From: Streptomyces puniciscabiei
GTDB taxonomy: Bacteria; Actinomycetota; Actinomycetes; Streptomycetales; Streptomycetaceae
Reading direction: 5' to 3'
NCBI RefSeq assembly: GCF_006715785.1
Contig: NZ_VFNX01000001.1
Coordinates: forward strand, 2,184,501 to 2,248,500
Length of the DNA stretch: 64,000 nt
Below the pieces are notes generated by a model. That model had not been told where the DNA came from and did no database searches. It saw only the letters and a list, made by a program, of their open reading frames with translations. Both the position numbers and the translations under genes were made by a program. Positions within the stretch are counted from its first letter, which is position 1; the number at the start of each line of letters is the position of its first letter. Positions 10,641 to 19,095 of this stretch are shown piece by piece.

Positions 10641-11846
10641 GTGACCACTGCGGAAGACCTGATCGCCGCCGCCGACGCGCACAGCGCGCACACCTACCAC
10701 CCGCTGCCGGTCGTCGTCGCCACCGCCGAGGGGGCCTGGATGACGGACGTGTCGGGCCGCCGCTACCTGGACTTCCTGGCCGGCTACTCGGCGCTGAACT
10801 TCGGGCACCGCCACCCGCGGCTGGTGGCGGCGGCGCGGGCCCAGCTGGAGCGGGTGACGCTGACCTCCCGGGCCTTCCACCACGACCGGTTCGCCGCGTT
10901 CTGCACCGAGCTGGCGGAGCTGTGCGGGATGGAGTCGGTGCTGCCCATGAACACGGGGGCGGAGGCCGTCGAGAGCGCGGTGAAGACGGCCCGGAAGTGG
11001 GGGTACCGGGTGAAGGGGGTGCCCGCGGAGATGGCGAAGATCGTCGTCGCGGGCGGCAACTTCCACGGCCGTACGACGACGATCATCAGCTTCTCCACCG
11101 ACCCCGATTCCCGGGCGGACTTCGGGCCGTACACGCCGGGGTTCCAGATCGTCCCGTACGGCGATCTGACCGCGATGCGTCAGGCGATGACGGAGAACAC
11201 CGTGGCGGTGCTGCTGGAGCCGATCCAGGGCGAGAACGGGGTGGTCGTGCCGCCGGAGGGCTATCTGGCCGCCGTCCGTGAGCTGACCCGCGAGCGGAAC
11301 GTGCTCTTCGTCGCCGACGAGGTCCAGTCGGGTCTCGGCCGCACCGGGCGGACCTTCGCGTGCGAGCACGAGGGGGTGGTCCCGGACATGTACGTGCTGG
11401 GCAAGGCGCTGGGCGGCGGGATCGTGCCGGTGTCGGCGGTGGTGTCGAGCGCGGAGGTGCTCGGGGTGTTCCGGCCGGGCGAGCACGGCTCGACGTTCGG
11501 CGGGAATCCGCTGGCCTGCGCGGTGGCGCTGGAGGTGATCGCGATGCTGCGCACGGGCGAGTTCCAGGCGCGGGCGGCCGAGCTGGGCGAGCGGTTGCAC
11601 CGGGACCTGGGCGCGCTGCTCGACACGGGCGCGGTGACGGCGGTGCGCGGGCGCGGGCTGTGGGCGGGCGTGGACATCGCGCCGAAGGCCGGCACGGCGC
11701 GGCAGGTCTCCGAGCGGCTGATGGAGCGCGGGGTGCTGGTGAAGGACACCCACCGCGCCACCGTACGCCTCGCTCCGCCGCTGGTGATCGGCGAGGAGGA
11801 ACTGGAGTGGGGGCTGGAGCAGCTGCGGACCGTCCTGGGGACCTAG
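10641..11846 (+). CDS. rocD: Ornithine aminotransferase
   Basis: 401 residues, a class III PLP aminotransferase. Features specific for ornithine aminotransferase are GYSALNFGHRHPR, NTGAEAVESAVKTARKWGY, GNFHGRTTTIISFS, EPIQGENGV, DEVQSGLGRTG and the PLP-lysine motif VLGKALGGG. It converts L-ornithine and 2-oxoglutarate to glutamate semialdehyde and glutamate in arginine breakdown and proline synthesis. The start is a GTG at 10641 after CCGGAGG. Its TAG stop overlaps the convergent stop of the next gene within a shared CTAG. No other arginine catabolism gene is adjacent. Confidence 0.93.
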   Translation: MTTAEDLIAAADAHSAHTYHPLPVVVATAEGAWMTDVSGRRYLDFLAGYSALNFGHRHPRLVAAARAQLERVTLTSRAFHHDRFAAFCTELAELCGMESVLPMNTGAEAVESAVKTARKWGYRVKGVPAEMAKIVVAGGNFHGRTTTIISFSTDPDSRADFGPYTPGFQIVPYGDLTAMRQAMTENTVAVLLEPIQGENGVVVPPEGYLAAVRELTRERNVLFVADEVQSGLGRTGRTFACEHEGVVPDMYVLGKALGGGIVPVSAVVSSAEVLGVFRPGEHGSTFGGNPLACAVALEVIAMLRTGEFQARAAELGERLHRDLGALLDTGAVTAVRGRGLWAGVDIAPKAGTARQVSERLMERGVLVKDTHRATVRLAPPLVIGEEELEWGLEQLRTVLGT

Positions 11847-13027
11847 AGGATCACATGCGGCAGGAAGCGGGCGTACTCGTCGGTGATCAGGCCCGAGGAC
11901 TCGCGGATGCCCAGGCCGGCGGCCTCGTCCTGGACGACCCACGCGCCGAGGACGACGTGGTTGCCGTCGAAGGCGGGCAGGGGCGCGAGCTGCTGGTAGC
12001 AGCAGGGCTCTTCGCGGAGTACGGGGGGTGCGCCCGGCCGGTGCACGGTGACGCCCTCGCCCTCGCGGCCGAGCAGCGGCTTGGCGACGTAGCCGGGTGC
12101 ACCGGCCAGCTCGCGGGGGCCGTCGAGGTAGGCGGGGAGGAGGTTGGGGTGGCCGGGGTACAGCTCCCAGAGGACCGCCAGCAGGGCCTTGTTGCTGAGC
12201 AGCATCTTCCAGGCGGGTTCGATCCACAGGGTGCTGCCGGTGCCGCCGCCGTTGTCGAGGGTGTCCAGGACGTGCCCGCCGAACGCGTCGGTGGTGAGCC
12301 ACTCCCAGGGGTAGAGCTTGAAGATGCCGCGGATGAAACGGAGCTGGTTGTCGACGAAGCGGCCGGAGAGGGTGTCCCAGCCGATCTCCTCCATGGACAG
12401 CCAGTCGGTGTCGAGGCCGGCCTGTTCCGCGGTCTCCTTCAGATAGGCGACCGTCATCAGGTCCTCGCCGAGTTCGTCGGCCGAGGAATGGGCGAAGTGC
12501 AACGGGCTGCCGGGGGGCAGCAGCGCGGCCTGGGTCCGCCAGGCCTCGACGAGGCGTTCGTGCAGGGAGTTCCACTGGTCGGCGCCGGGGAAGCGATCCT
12601 CCATCCAGAACCACTGCGGCGAGGCCGCCTCGACCAGCGAGGTCGGGGTGTCGGCGTTGTACTCGAGCAGCTTCGCGGGGCCGGTGCCGTCGTAGCGGAG
12701 GTCGAACCGGCCGTAGACGGAAGGGAGTTCGGCGCGGCGCCGCCAGGCCTCGGTGACGGCGGCGGTCACGCGCGGATCGGTGATGCCGAGGTCGGCGAGC
12801 CGGTCGCGCGCCACGATGTGCTCGGCGGCCGCGAGGCACATGCGGTGCAGCTCCTCGACGGTCTCCTCCAGCGCCTCGACCTCCGCCAGGGAGAAGACGT
12901 AGTAGGCGCTCTCGTCCCAGTAGGGGCGCAGGGAACCGTCGGGGTGGCGGGTGAGGGGGTGGACGAGCCCCTGCGCCTCGACGGTCTGCTGCCAGCCGGG
13001 GCGGGGAGTGGTGGTACGGCGTTCCAT
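11843..13027 (-). CDS. Glutathionylspermidine synthase-like ATP-grasp ligase (YgiC/YjfC type)
   Basis: 394 residues resembling the synthetase domain of glutathionylspermidine synthase (GSP_synth family). Recognisable segments are YGRFDLRYDGTGPAKLLEYNADTPTSL, EDLMTVAYL, a central basic/aromatic stretch (FIRGIFKLYPWEWL), NKALLAVLWELYPGHPNLLP and KPLLGREGEG in the ATP-grasp fold. Actinobacteria do not make glutathione, so the real substrates are unknown. The frame extends to 13144, but that part overlaps the upstream lipoprotein gene; ATG 13027 lies 13 bases after the lipoprotein stop. The pairing of a small lipoprotein and this ligase mirrors E. coli ygiB-ygiC. Confidence 0.85.
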   Translation of the reverse strand: MERRTTTPRPGWQQTVEAQGLVHPLTRHPDGSLRPYWDESAYYVFSLAEVEALEETVEELHRMCLAAAEHIVARDRLADLGITDPRVTAAVTEAWRRRAELPSVYGRFDLRYDGTGPAKLLEYNADTPTSLVEAASPQWFWMEDRFPGADQWNSLHERLVEAWRTQAALLPPGSPLHFAHSSADELGEDLMTVAYLKETAEQAGLDTDWLSMEEIGWDTLSGRFVDNQLRFIRGIFKLYPWEWLTTDAFGGHVLDTLDNGGGTGSTLWIEPAWKMLLSNKALLAVLWELYPGHPNLLPAYLDGPRELAGAPGYVAKPLLGREGEGVTVHRPGAPPVLREEPCCYQQLAPLPAFDGNHVVLGAWVVQDEAAGLGIRESSGLITDEYARFLPHVIL

Positions 13028-13040
13028 GGCCCGGTACCGG

Positions 13041-13382
13041 TCAGCCGCCGGAGCTGTGGTGGCCGCCGCCGAAGCCGCCGCGGTGCACCCCGCTGCCGCC
13101 GTGGCTGCCGCCCGAACCCGACCTGGGCCTGGTGAAGGAGCCACCGCTCACCCAGGAGCCCTTCTTCTTGCCGCCGTAGTACCAGCCGCCGTCGACGGAC
13201 GCCTTGACGGACGTGCAGTTCTTGTCGGAGACGACCTTGTAGCCCTTGGCGTAGGTGTAGCTGTCGCGGTCGACGCAGCGCTTGTCCGGGTCGGACGAGC
13301 AGGCGGTGAGGGCGGCGGCCAGCAGGCCCACGCCGCCGAGGACGACCGTGCCCGAGCGCAACCGCCGCTGGGTGTCAGCCAT
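13041..13382 (-). CDS. Small Gly/Ser/His-rich lipoprotein
   Basis: 113 residues with a signal and lipobox (LLAAALTACSS; Cys28), a short core with a second pair of cysteines (KRCVDRD, DKNCTS), and a C-terminal third very rich in Gly, Ser and His (GGSHGGSG, GGGHHSSGG). It sits 13 bases upstream of the glutathionylspermidine-synthase-like gene. Small lipoproteins before this ligase are a recurring arrangement in bacteria (YgiB/DUF1190 before YgiC), so it may be a surface partner or target; that is inference. No known domain is visible. Confidence 0.8.
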   Translation of the reverse strand: MADTQRRLRSGTVVLGGVGLLAAALTACSSDPDKRCVDRDSYTYAKGYKVVSDKNCTSVKASVDGGWYYGGKKKGSWVSGGSFTRPRSGSGGSHGGSGVHRGGFGGGHHSSGG

Positions 13383-13499
13383 GTTCGTGTCTCCCCCGTG
13401 TCCGGATACGAGTGGCCTGATGCCGGCCGCCAGCCTAGAGAACGGTAAGAGCGCAGGCCACAGGGGGTGGCCGGATCAGCCGTCTCCTAGAGTCCCTTT

Positions 13500-14342
13500 G
13501 TGGTCTTTGGAATGGTGTGCGCCCTTGGCGCGGCGGTCTGCTTCGGCACCGCGACGGTGTTGCAGGCGGTGGCCGCGCGGGCGGCGGGCACGGACGGGGG
13601 TGGCGGCGAGGCGGCACTGCTGCTGCGGGCGCTCAGGCAGTGGCGGTACATCGCCGGACTCGCGCTGGACGGGCTCGGCTTCCTGTTCCAGATCGCGGCG
13701 CTGCGGTCGCTGCCGATCTATGCGGTCAGCGCGGCCCTGGCGGCGAGTCTGGCGGTGACCGCGGTGGTGGCGGCGCGCCTGCTGCGGGTGCGGCTGAACG
13801 GCACGGAGTGGAGCGCGGTGGCCGTGGTCTGCGCCGGGCTCGCCATGCTGGGGCTGGCGTCCGGGCCGGAGGGCGGCGAGGGCGGCTCGGACGGGTTGCG
13901 GTACGTGATGCTCGCCGTGGCGGTCGGGATGCTGCTGCTCGCGTTCGCGGCCGGGCGGCTGTCCGGACCGGCGCGGCCGCTGGTGCTCGGCCTGGGGGCC
14001 GGGTTCGGGTTCGGGGTGGTGGAGGTGTCGGTGCGGCTGATCGACAGTCTGGCGCCGGTGGATCTTGTGACCAACCCGGCGGCCTACGCGCTGCTGATCG
14101 GCGGGGGCGCCGCGTTCATGCTGCTGACGTCGGCACTGCAGCGGGGGTCCGTGACGACCGCCACCGCCGGCATGGTGATCGGCGAGACCATCGGTCCGGC
14201 CGCGGTGGGCGTGGTGTGGCTGGGGGACCGTACGCGCGAGGGGCTGACCTGGCTGGCGGTGCTGGGGTTCCTGGTGGCCGTGGCGGGTGCGTTGGCGTTG
14301 GCGCGGTTCGGGGAGGCCCCGGTGGCGGCCGAGGAGGGCTGA
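13500..14342 (+). CDS. DMT/EamA-like integral membrane protein
   Basis: 280 residues with about nine hydrophobic helices and short polar loops, matching the drug/metabolite transporter superfamily in layout. The N-terminal helix MVCALGAAVCFGTATVLQA and the repeat near the C-terminus (VIGETIGPAAVGVVWLGDRT) are typical of EamA-related transporters of actinobacteria. The start is GTG 13500, which gives MVFGMV; an internal ATG at 13512 is an alternative. It stands alone between convergent and divergent neighbours. The substrate cannot be inferred. Confidence 0.82.
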   Translation: MVFGMVCALGAAVCFGTATVLQAVAARAAGTDGGGGEAALLLRALRQWRYIAGLALDGLGFLFQIAALRSLPIYAVSAALAASLAVTAVVAARLLRVRLNGTEWSAVAVVCAGLAMLGLASGPEGGEGGSDGLRYVMLAVAVGMLLLAFAAGRLSGPARPLVLGLGAGFGFGVVEVSVRLIDSLAPVDLVTNPAAYALLIGGGAAFMLLTSALQRGSVTTATAGMVIGETIGPAAVGVVWLGDRTREGLTWLAVLGFLVAVAGALALARFGEAPVAAEEG

Positions 14343-14448
14343 CCTCCTGGCCGGCCTCGCGCCTGACCTCCTGGCCGGCGTATGGGGCGCCGTCGGACCC
14401 AACAACCTTATGCGGCAAGGCTGTTGACACGCCCGTAGGGTCACGGGC

Positions 14449-14976
14449 ATGCGCCCCGTCGACGACCCCTCCTACCGGGACAACCCGCACCTGAACGCCT
14501 GGCTGGACACCGCCCGAGCCGACTTCACGGCCCTCGCCGAACGGACCGGCGGCCAGTGGGACTTCTCCCCCGGCTCCCTCCCCCGCCTCGAACGCCTGGT
14601 CCTGGACCGCTACACCACCTGGGAAGAGCAGTACGACGACCGGCGGGGCCCGTTCCTGCGGGCGGTCGCCTGGTACCTGGGCGAAGTCCTCGTACGGCAC
14701 CACGGTGCGGTCTGGGTGTGGCCGCCCGGCATCCCCTGCCCCGGCCGGGAACGGTCGTGCCCGTCCCTGACCCACCCGTACGACCGGCTCACCGGGCCGG
14801 AGGCCGAAGCCGTCGCCGCGTCGGAGGAGGAGGGCGAGTCCCTGCTGCCGACCGTCGACCCGCACCAGATCGTCGGCGCCCTCCACCGGGCGGAGAACTC
14901 CCGTCTGGGTGACGCCCTGGAGCACTTCGGGGGATGGCGCGACGGCCTCGCGCCCTGGCTGCCGTCGGGCACCTGA
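14449..14976 (+). CDS. Conserved hypothetical protein
   Basis: 175 residues, soluble, with no signal or TM segment. The sequence begins MRPVDDPSYRDNPHLNAW and has conserved-looking Trp/Tyr-rich parts (RAVAWYLGEVLVRHHG, WVWPPGIPC). I recognise it as the kind of protein found in many Streptomyces genomes without known function. Start ATG 14449 follows a short AT-containing leader. Upstream (14343-14448) is a duplicated 16-base block containing CCTCCTGGCCGGC, probably a spacer repeat. It is convergent with the MocR gene, 15 bases between stops. Confidence 0.7.
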   Translation: MRPVDDPSYRDNPHLNAWLDTARADFTALAERTGGQWDFSPGSLPRLERLVLDRYTTWEEQYDDRRGPFLRAVAWYLGEVLVRHHGAVWVWPPGIPCPGRERSCPSLTHPYDRLTGPEAEAVAASEEEGESLLPTVDPHQIVGALHRAENSRLGDALEHFGGWRDGLAPWLPSGT

Positions 14977-14991
14977 GCGGCCGGAGCGCGG

Positions 14992-16380
14992 CTACGGCAG
15001 CACCCTGCACAGCGCGTCCAACGCCCCGGCCCACGCACTGTCCGGGGGTGTCGCATACCCCACGACCAGCGCGTCCAGCGGCTCGGTGACGGCCTCCGGG
15101 TGGCGGTGGAAGGCGAGGCCGTGCAGGGCCAGCCCCTGCCAGGTCGCGGCCTGGATCACCGGCTGTTCCATGCCGGCCGGCAACCGCAGTACCGCGTGCA
15201 GGCCGGCGGCGATGCCGGTGACCGTCACCTCGGTGGCGCGGGCGGAGACGGCGGCGGCGAGGGCGTCGCGGCGGCGCCGGTAGCGCAGCCGGGAGGAGCG
15301 GACGTGACGGTCGTACGCGCCGGAGGTGATGAACTCGCCGAGGGTGAGCTGGTCCAGCGCGCCCACCGTGTCGATGCGGCCCTTGGCCGCGACCACCTCC
15401 TCCGTCAGGGCCGTCGGCAGCACCATCCAGCCCAGCCGCAGGCCGGGGGCCAGGGACTTGCTGGCGGTGCCGAGGTAGATCACGCGATCGGGGTCGAGGC
15501 CCTGGAGGGCGCCGACGGGCTGGCGGTCGTAGCGGAACTCGCCGTCGTAGTCGTCCTCCAGGACCAGGCCGCCGGTCCGCCGCGCCCAGTCCACGACGGC
15601 CGTGCGCCGGTCCGGGTGCAGGGGCGTGCCCATGGGGAACTGGTGGGCGGGGGTGAGGAGGACCGCGTCGGCGTCCGTCAACGCGCCGGTGTCCGTGCCC
15701 AGTCGGTCGTACGGGAGGGCGGGAGTCGCCAGGCCCGCGGCGCGCAGCAGGTCCCGGTGCGCGTCCAGGCCGTACGACTCGACCGCCACCGAGCGCGCCC
15801 CGCGCGCCCGCAGCACCGTGCCGAGCAGCCCCAGGGCGTGCGAGAAACCTGCGGTGATCAGGACGGAGTCCGGGTGGGCGCGCACGCCGCGGGCGCGGGC
15901 GAGATAGCCGGCGACGGCTTCGCGCAGCTCGGGGCGGCCGCGCGGGTCGCCGTAGCCGAGGGCTTGGTAGGGGGCCGTGGTCAGGGCGCGGCGGGCGGCC
16001 TTGAGCCATTCCGTGCGGGGGAAGGCGGCCAGGTCCGGGGTGCCGGGGATGAGGCTGTGGGTGGGGCGGGCGGCTTCCCGGCGCGGGGGTGCCGAGTCCG
16101 CCGGCGGGACGACGGCCCGGTCCGCCACGCGTGTGCCGGAGCCCTGGCGGGCGGTGAGCCAGCCCTCCGCCACCAGGTCGGCGTACGCCTCGGCCACGGT
16201 GTTGCGGGCGATGCCGAGGTCGGCGGCGAGGGAGCGGGAGGAGGGCAACCGGGTGCCGGGGGCGAGGCGGCCGGTGCGGACGGCGTCGCGCAGGGCGTCG
16301 GTCAGGCCCCGGCGCAGTCCGCCGGAGCCGGCCGGTTCGAGGTGCAGGTCGACGCCCAGAGTGGCCCAGGATTCCACCAT
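14992..16380 (-). CDS. MocR/PdxR-type regulator (GntR HTH fused to aminotransferase domain)
   Basis: 462 residues. Residues about 22-85 form a GntR winged helix (LRDAVRTGRLAPGTRLPSSR and LGIARNTVAEAYADL); residues about 110-460 form a class I aminotransferase domain with the PLP-lysine motif GTASKSLAPGLRLGW and EDDYDGEFRYD. MocR proteins bind PLP or its amino-acid adducts and control genes of vitamin B6, GABA or amino-acid metabolism. It is divergent from the AhpD-like gene at 16428, with 47 bases between starts, so that gene and its followers are the likely target. Confidence 0.9.
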   Translation of the reverse strand: MVESWATLGVDLHLEPAGSGGLRRGLTDALRDAVRTGRLAPGTRLPSSRSLAADLGIARNTVAEAYADLVAEGWLTARQGSGTRVADRAVVPPADSAPPRREAARPTHSLIPGTPDLAAFPRTEWLKAARRALTTAPYQALGYGDPRGRPELREAVAGYLARARGVRAHPDSVLITAGFSHALGLLGTVLRARGARSVAVESYGLDAHRDLLRAAGLATPALPYDRLGTDTGALTDADAVLLTPAHQFPMGTPLHPDRRTAVVDWARRTGGLVLEDDYDGEFRYDRQPVGALQGLDPDRVIYLGTASKSLAPGLRLGWMVLPTALTEEVVAAKGRIDTVGALDQLTLGEFITSGAYDRHVRSSRLRYRRRRDALAAAVSARATEVTVTGIAAGLHAVLRLPAGMEQPVIQAATWQGLALHGLAFHRHPEAVTEPLDALVVGYATPPDSAWAGALDALCRVLP

Positions 16381-16427
16381 GGAAATGGACCATACTCCTG
16401 GGCTGCCTCGCTCCTAGGGTCGAGGGC

Positions 16428-16928
16428 ATGACCACTGCACAGGAAAGCACCGAGTACGCCACCGAGCAGGCCCCGCGACTGGCCTGGGCCAAGCACGCCC
16501 CCGAGGTCTACAAGGCGATGATCCGGCTGGAGACCGCCGCCAGGCAGGGGCTGGACCCCAAGCTGTACGAGCTGGTGAAGATCCGCGCCTCGCAGCTCAA
16601 CCACTGCGCGTTCTGCCTCGACATGCACACCAAGGACGCGCTCGCGGCCGGTGAGAGCGTGCAGCGGATCGTCCAGCTCGGCGCGTGGGAGGAGTCGCGG
16701 CACTTCTACACCGAGAAGGAGCTGGCCGCGATCGAGCTGACCGAGGCGGTCACCGTCCTGACCGACGGCTTCGTGCCGGACGAGGTGTACGAGCGCGCCG
16801 CCGAGCACTTCGAGGAGGCCGAGCTGGCCCAGCTGATCGCCGCCATCGCGGTGATCAACACCTGGAACCGGTTCGGGGTGACCACCCGGATGGCCCCGGG
16901 CCACTACCAGCCCGGGCAGCACACGTGA
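16428..16928 (+). CDS. AhpD-like carboxymuconolactone decarboxylase family protein
   Basis: 166 residues, an alkylhydroperoxidase AhpD core protein with the redox C-x-x-C and its His partner (HCAFCLDMHTKDA at about residue 61). The fold is all-helical and usually hexameric; members reduce peroxides or act as oxidoreductases. It is the first gene of a short plus-strand operon that includes a degenerate second copy (overlapping by 4 bases, ACGTGAGC) and a PEP mutase-like gene. The divergent MocR gene suggests PLP-sensing control. Copy 1 and copy 2 share the segments NHCAFCLDMH, ALTEAVTVLT and GFVPDEVYE. Confidence 0.9.
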   Translation: MTTAQESTEYATEQAPRLAWAKHAPEVYKAMIRLETAARQGLDPKLYELVKIRASQLNHCAFCLDMHTKDALAAGESVQRIVQLGAWEESRHFYTEKELAAIELTEAVTVLTDGFVPDEVYERAAEHFEEAELAQLIAAIAVINTWNRFGVTTRMAPGHYQPGQHT

Positions 16929-17394
16929 GCCGTACACAACTGCTGGACCGCGAGGTCGGCCGGGCGATGTCCGCGCTCAGCGCGGCCGCGAAAAAGGGGC
17001 TCGGTGATCCGTCCTCGCCGAGCTGGTGATGATCCGCGCCTCGCAGATCAACCACTGCGCCTTCTGCCTCGACATGCACCTGCGGCTGGCCCGGAAGCAC
17101 GGTGAGTCCGAGGACCGGATCCAGCTCCTCAACGCCTGGGAGGAGACCGAGGACCTCTACAGCGAGCGGGAGCGCGCCGCGCTCGCACTGACCGAGGCGG
17201 TCACCGTGCTGACTGGGGGCACCTCCCGGACGAAGTCCGGGGGAGGCTTCGTGCCGGACGAGGTGTACGAGCACGCCGCCAAGCACTTCGACGAGGCCGA
17301 ACTCGCCCATCTCATCGGCCTGATCACCGCCATCAACGGCTGGAACCGGATCATGGTCAGCCGCCGGATCGTACCAGGGGGCTACCAGCCGTGA
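16925..17394 (+). pseudogene. Second AhpD-like gene, frameshifted
   Basis: A tandem paralogue of the preceding gene. Reading from GTG 16925 gives MSRTQLLDREVGRAM and ends at a TGA near 17029, just after GLGDPSSPSW. The rest continues in the next frame as VLAELVMIRASQINHCAFC through to the stop at 17394. One base is missing (or extra) near 17006: skipping to the other frame after GLGD restores the family sequence. The C-terminal part keeps C-x-x-C and could be made separately from ATG 17026 or 17029, but it would lack the N-terminal helices. It also carries an 11-codon hairpin insertion. A sequencing error cannot be excluded. Confidence 0.7.
17212..17247 (+). repeat. Small palindromic insertion inside the second AhpD-like gene
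   Basis: Compared with copy 1 (CTGACCGACGGCTTCGTG), copy 2 has about 33 extra bases between LT and GFVPDEV. The extra DNA is an imperfect hairpin, CCTCCCGGAC-GAA-GTCCGGGGGAGG, preceded by GGGGGCA. It keeps the frame (adds about GTSRTKSGGG). Elements with this core (CTCCCGGAC GAA GTCCGGGGGAG) are, to my knowledge, common dispersed repeats in Streptomyces. Confidence 0.65.
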
Positions 17395-18122
17395 GCAAGG
17401 TGGACGCGTTCCGCGCACTGCACCGCAACCGCCCCCAGGGCGATCCGCTGATCCTGCCCGGCCCCTGGGACGCCGCCAGCGCGCGGGTGCTGGCGGAGGC
17501 CGGGTTCCCGGCGCTGGCCACGCCGAGCGCCGGGGTGGCCGCCTCGCTCGGGTACGCGGACGGGGCCACGCCGGCCGACGAGATGTTCGCCGCGGTCGCC
17601 CGGATCGCGCGGGCGGTGGACGTGCCGGTCTCGGCGGACGTCGAGGGCGGGTACGGCCTCGCGCCGAAGGAACTGGTGGAACGGCTGCTGGAGGCGGGTG
17701 CCGTCGGCTGCAACCTCGAGGACTCCGACGGGGGTGTCCTCAAGGACCCGCACGAGCAGGCCGAGTTCCTCGCCGAGGTCCGCTCGGCCGCCGCCGACCG
17801 GCTGTTCGTCAACGCCCGCGTGGACGTCTTCGTGCACGGCGACCAGGATCCCGAGCGGGCCATCGAGCGGGCCGCGCTGTACGTGGCCGCGGGCGCGGAC
17901 TGCGTCTATCCGATCCTCGCCCCGGCCGGCGTACTGCCCCTGCTGCGGGCCGGCATCCAGGGCCCGCTGAACGCCCTGGCCCGGCTGGACGGCGACGGCT
18001 GGGCCGGCCCCTCGCCCGCCGAACTCGGCGAACTCGGGGCCGGCCGCGTCACGTTCGGACCGGGACTCCAGCGGCGGGCCATCGCCGCGGTCCAGGACAT
18101 CGCCAACCTCCTCAAGAGGTAA
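17391..18122 (+). CDS. Isocitrate lyase/PEP mutase superfamily protein
   Basis: 243 residues forming one TIM barrel of the ICL/PEP mutase family. The metal/substrate motif is visible as SADVEGGYG (D-x-E-x-G-Y-G), followed by NLEDSDGG and later FVNARVDVF. The KKCGH motif of true isocitrate lyase is absent, so this is a member of the PEP mutase/oxaloacetate hydrolase-like branch that breaks or rearranges C-C or C-P bonds of small keto acids. The start GTG overlaps the stop of the AhpD-like pseudogene (GTGA), showing an operon. The exact substrate is unknown. Confidence 0.87.
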   Translation: MSKVDAFRALHRNRPQGDPLILPGPWDAASARVLAEAGFPALATPSAGVAASLGYADGATPADEMFAAVARIARAVDVPVSADVEGGYGLAPKELVERLLEAGAVGCNLEDSDGGVLKDPHEQAEFLAEVRSAAADRLFVNARVDVFVHGDQDPERAIERAALYVAAGADCVYPILAPAGVLPLLRAGIQGPLNALARLDGDGWAGPSPAELGELGAGRVTFGPGLQRRAIAAVQDIANLLKR

Positions 18123-18128
18123 GGGCGT

Positions 18129-19094
18129 TCAGGACAGCCACTGCCTCCACACCTCGGGGTGGCTGTCCACCCACCTCTTCGCCGCGTCCTGGGGCGACAG
18201 CTTCTGGTCGGCGATCATCAGGGAGACCTCGTTCTGGTCCTCGGTCGTCCACCGGAACTTCTTCAGGAAGGCCGCCGCCTTGCCGCCGGACTTGGCGAAG
18301 CCGGCGTTGAGGTACTTCTGCAGCGGGGTGTGCGGGTAGGCGCAGGCGACCTTCGCCGCGTCCGCGTCGCAGCCCTCCTTGTACGGCGGCAGCTTCACCT
18401 CCGTCATGGGGACCTTCTTGAACAGCCACTGGGGGGCGTACCAGTAGGTCAGGAAGGGCTTCTTCGCCTTGGCGAACTGTTTCATCTGGGTGATCTGGGC
18501 GGCCTCGGAGCCGGCGAAGACGACCTGGTAGTCCAGCTTCAGGTTCTTCACCAGGGCCTTGTCGTTGGTGACGTAGGACGGGGAGCCGTCCATCAGCTGG
18601 CCCTTGCCGCCGCTCTCCGCGGTGCGGAAGAGGGAGGCGTACCTGTCGAGGTTCTTCCAGTCGGTGATGTCCGGGTGCTGCTTGGCCAGGTAGGTGGGGA
18701 CGTACCAGCCGATGTGGCCGGTCACGCCGAGGCCGCCGCCGCGCCGAATCGTCTTCTTGTCCTCGACGTACCGCTTCTCCTGGTCCGGGTGTCCCCAGTC
18801 CTCCAGGATGGCGTCGACCCGGCCCTGGCTGAGCGCGTCCCAGGCGGGCACCTCGTCGACCTGGACGGTGTCGACGCGGTAGCCCAGCTTGTGCTCCAGG
18901 AGGTACTGGGCGACGGCCACGTTGGACTGCGCGCCCACCCAGGACTGCACGGACAGGGTGACGGTCTTCGAGCCCTTGGCGTTCGCGAACGGGCTGGCCT
19001 GCTTGGTCATGTCGGCGGCACCGCAGCCGGTGAGCAGCGACACGGTGGCCGCTCCGGCGGCGATCAGTGCCGTCCTGCGCTTGAGCTTCGTCAT
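18129..19094 (-). CDS. Glycine betaine/choline ABC transporter substrate-binding lipoprotein
   Basis: 321 residues with a lipobox (AATVSLLTGCGAAD) and the OpuAC/ProX-type fold. Family features are TVTLSVQSWVGAQSNVAVAQYLLE near residue 44, DAILEDWGHPD, GHIGWYVPTYLAK and LTYWYAPQWLFKK, the Trp/Tyr residues that build the aromatic cage for quaternary amines. Last gene of the betaine operon; its ATG lies one base after the permease stop. It captures glycine betaine, proline betaine or choline outside the membrane and delivers it to the permease. Confidence 0.92.
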   Translation of the reverse strand: MTKLKRRTALIAAGAATVSLLTGCGAADMTKQASPFANAKGSKTVTLSVQSWVGAQSNVAVAQYLLEHKLGYRVDTVQVDEVPAWDALSQGRVDAILEDWGHPDQEKRYVEDKKTIRRGGGLGVTGHIGWYVPTYLAKQHPDITDWKNLDRYASLFRTAESGGKGQLMDGSPSYVTNDKALVKNLKLDYQVVFAGSEAAQITQMKQFAKAKKPFLTYWYAPQWLFKKVPMTEVKLPPYKEGCDADAAKVACAYPHTPLQKYLNAGFAKSGGKAAAFLKKFRWTTEDQNEVSLMIADQKLSPQDAAKRWVDSHPEVWRQWLS

Positions 19095-19095
19095 G

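Noticed and set aside
17391..18122. Isocitrate lyase of the glyoxylate shunt
   Set aside because: The protein is half the length of isocitrate lyase and lacks the KKCGH motif, so it is a PEP mutase-like family member.
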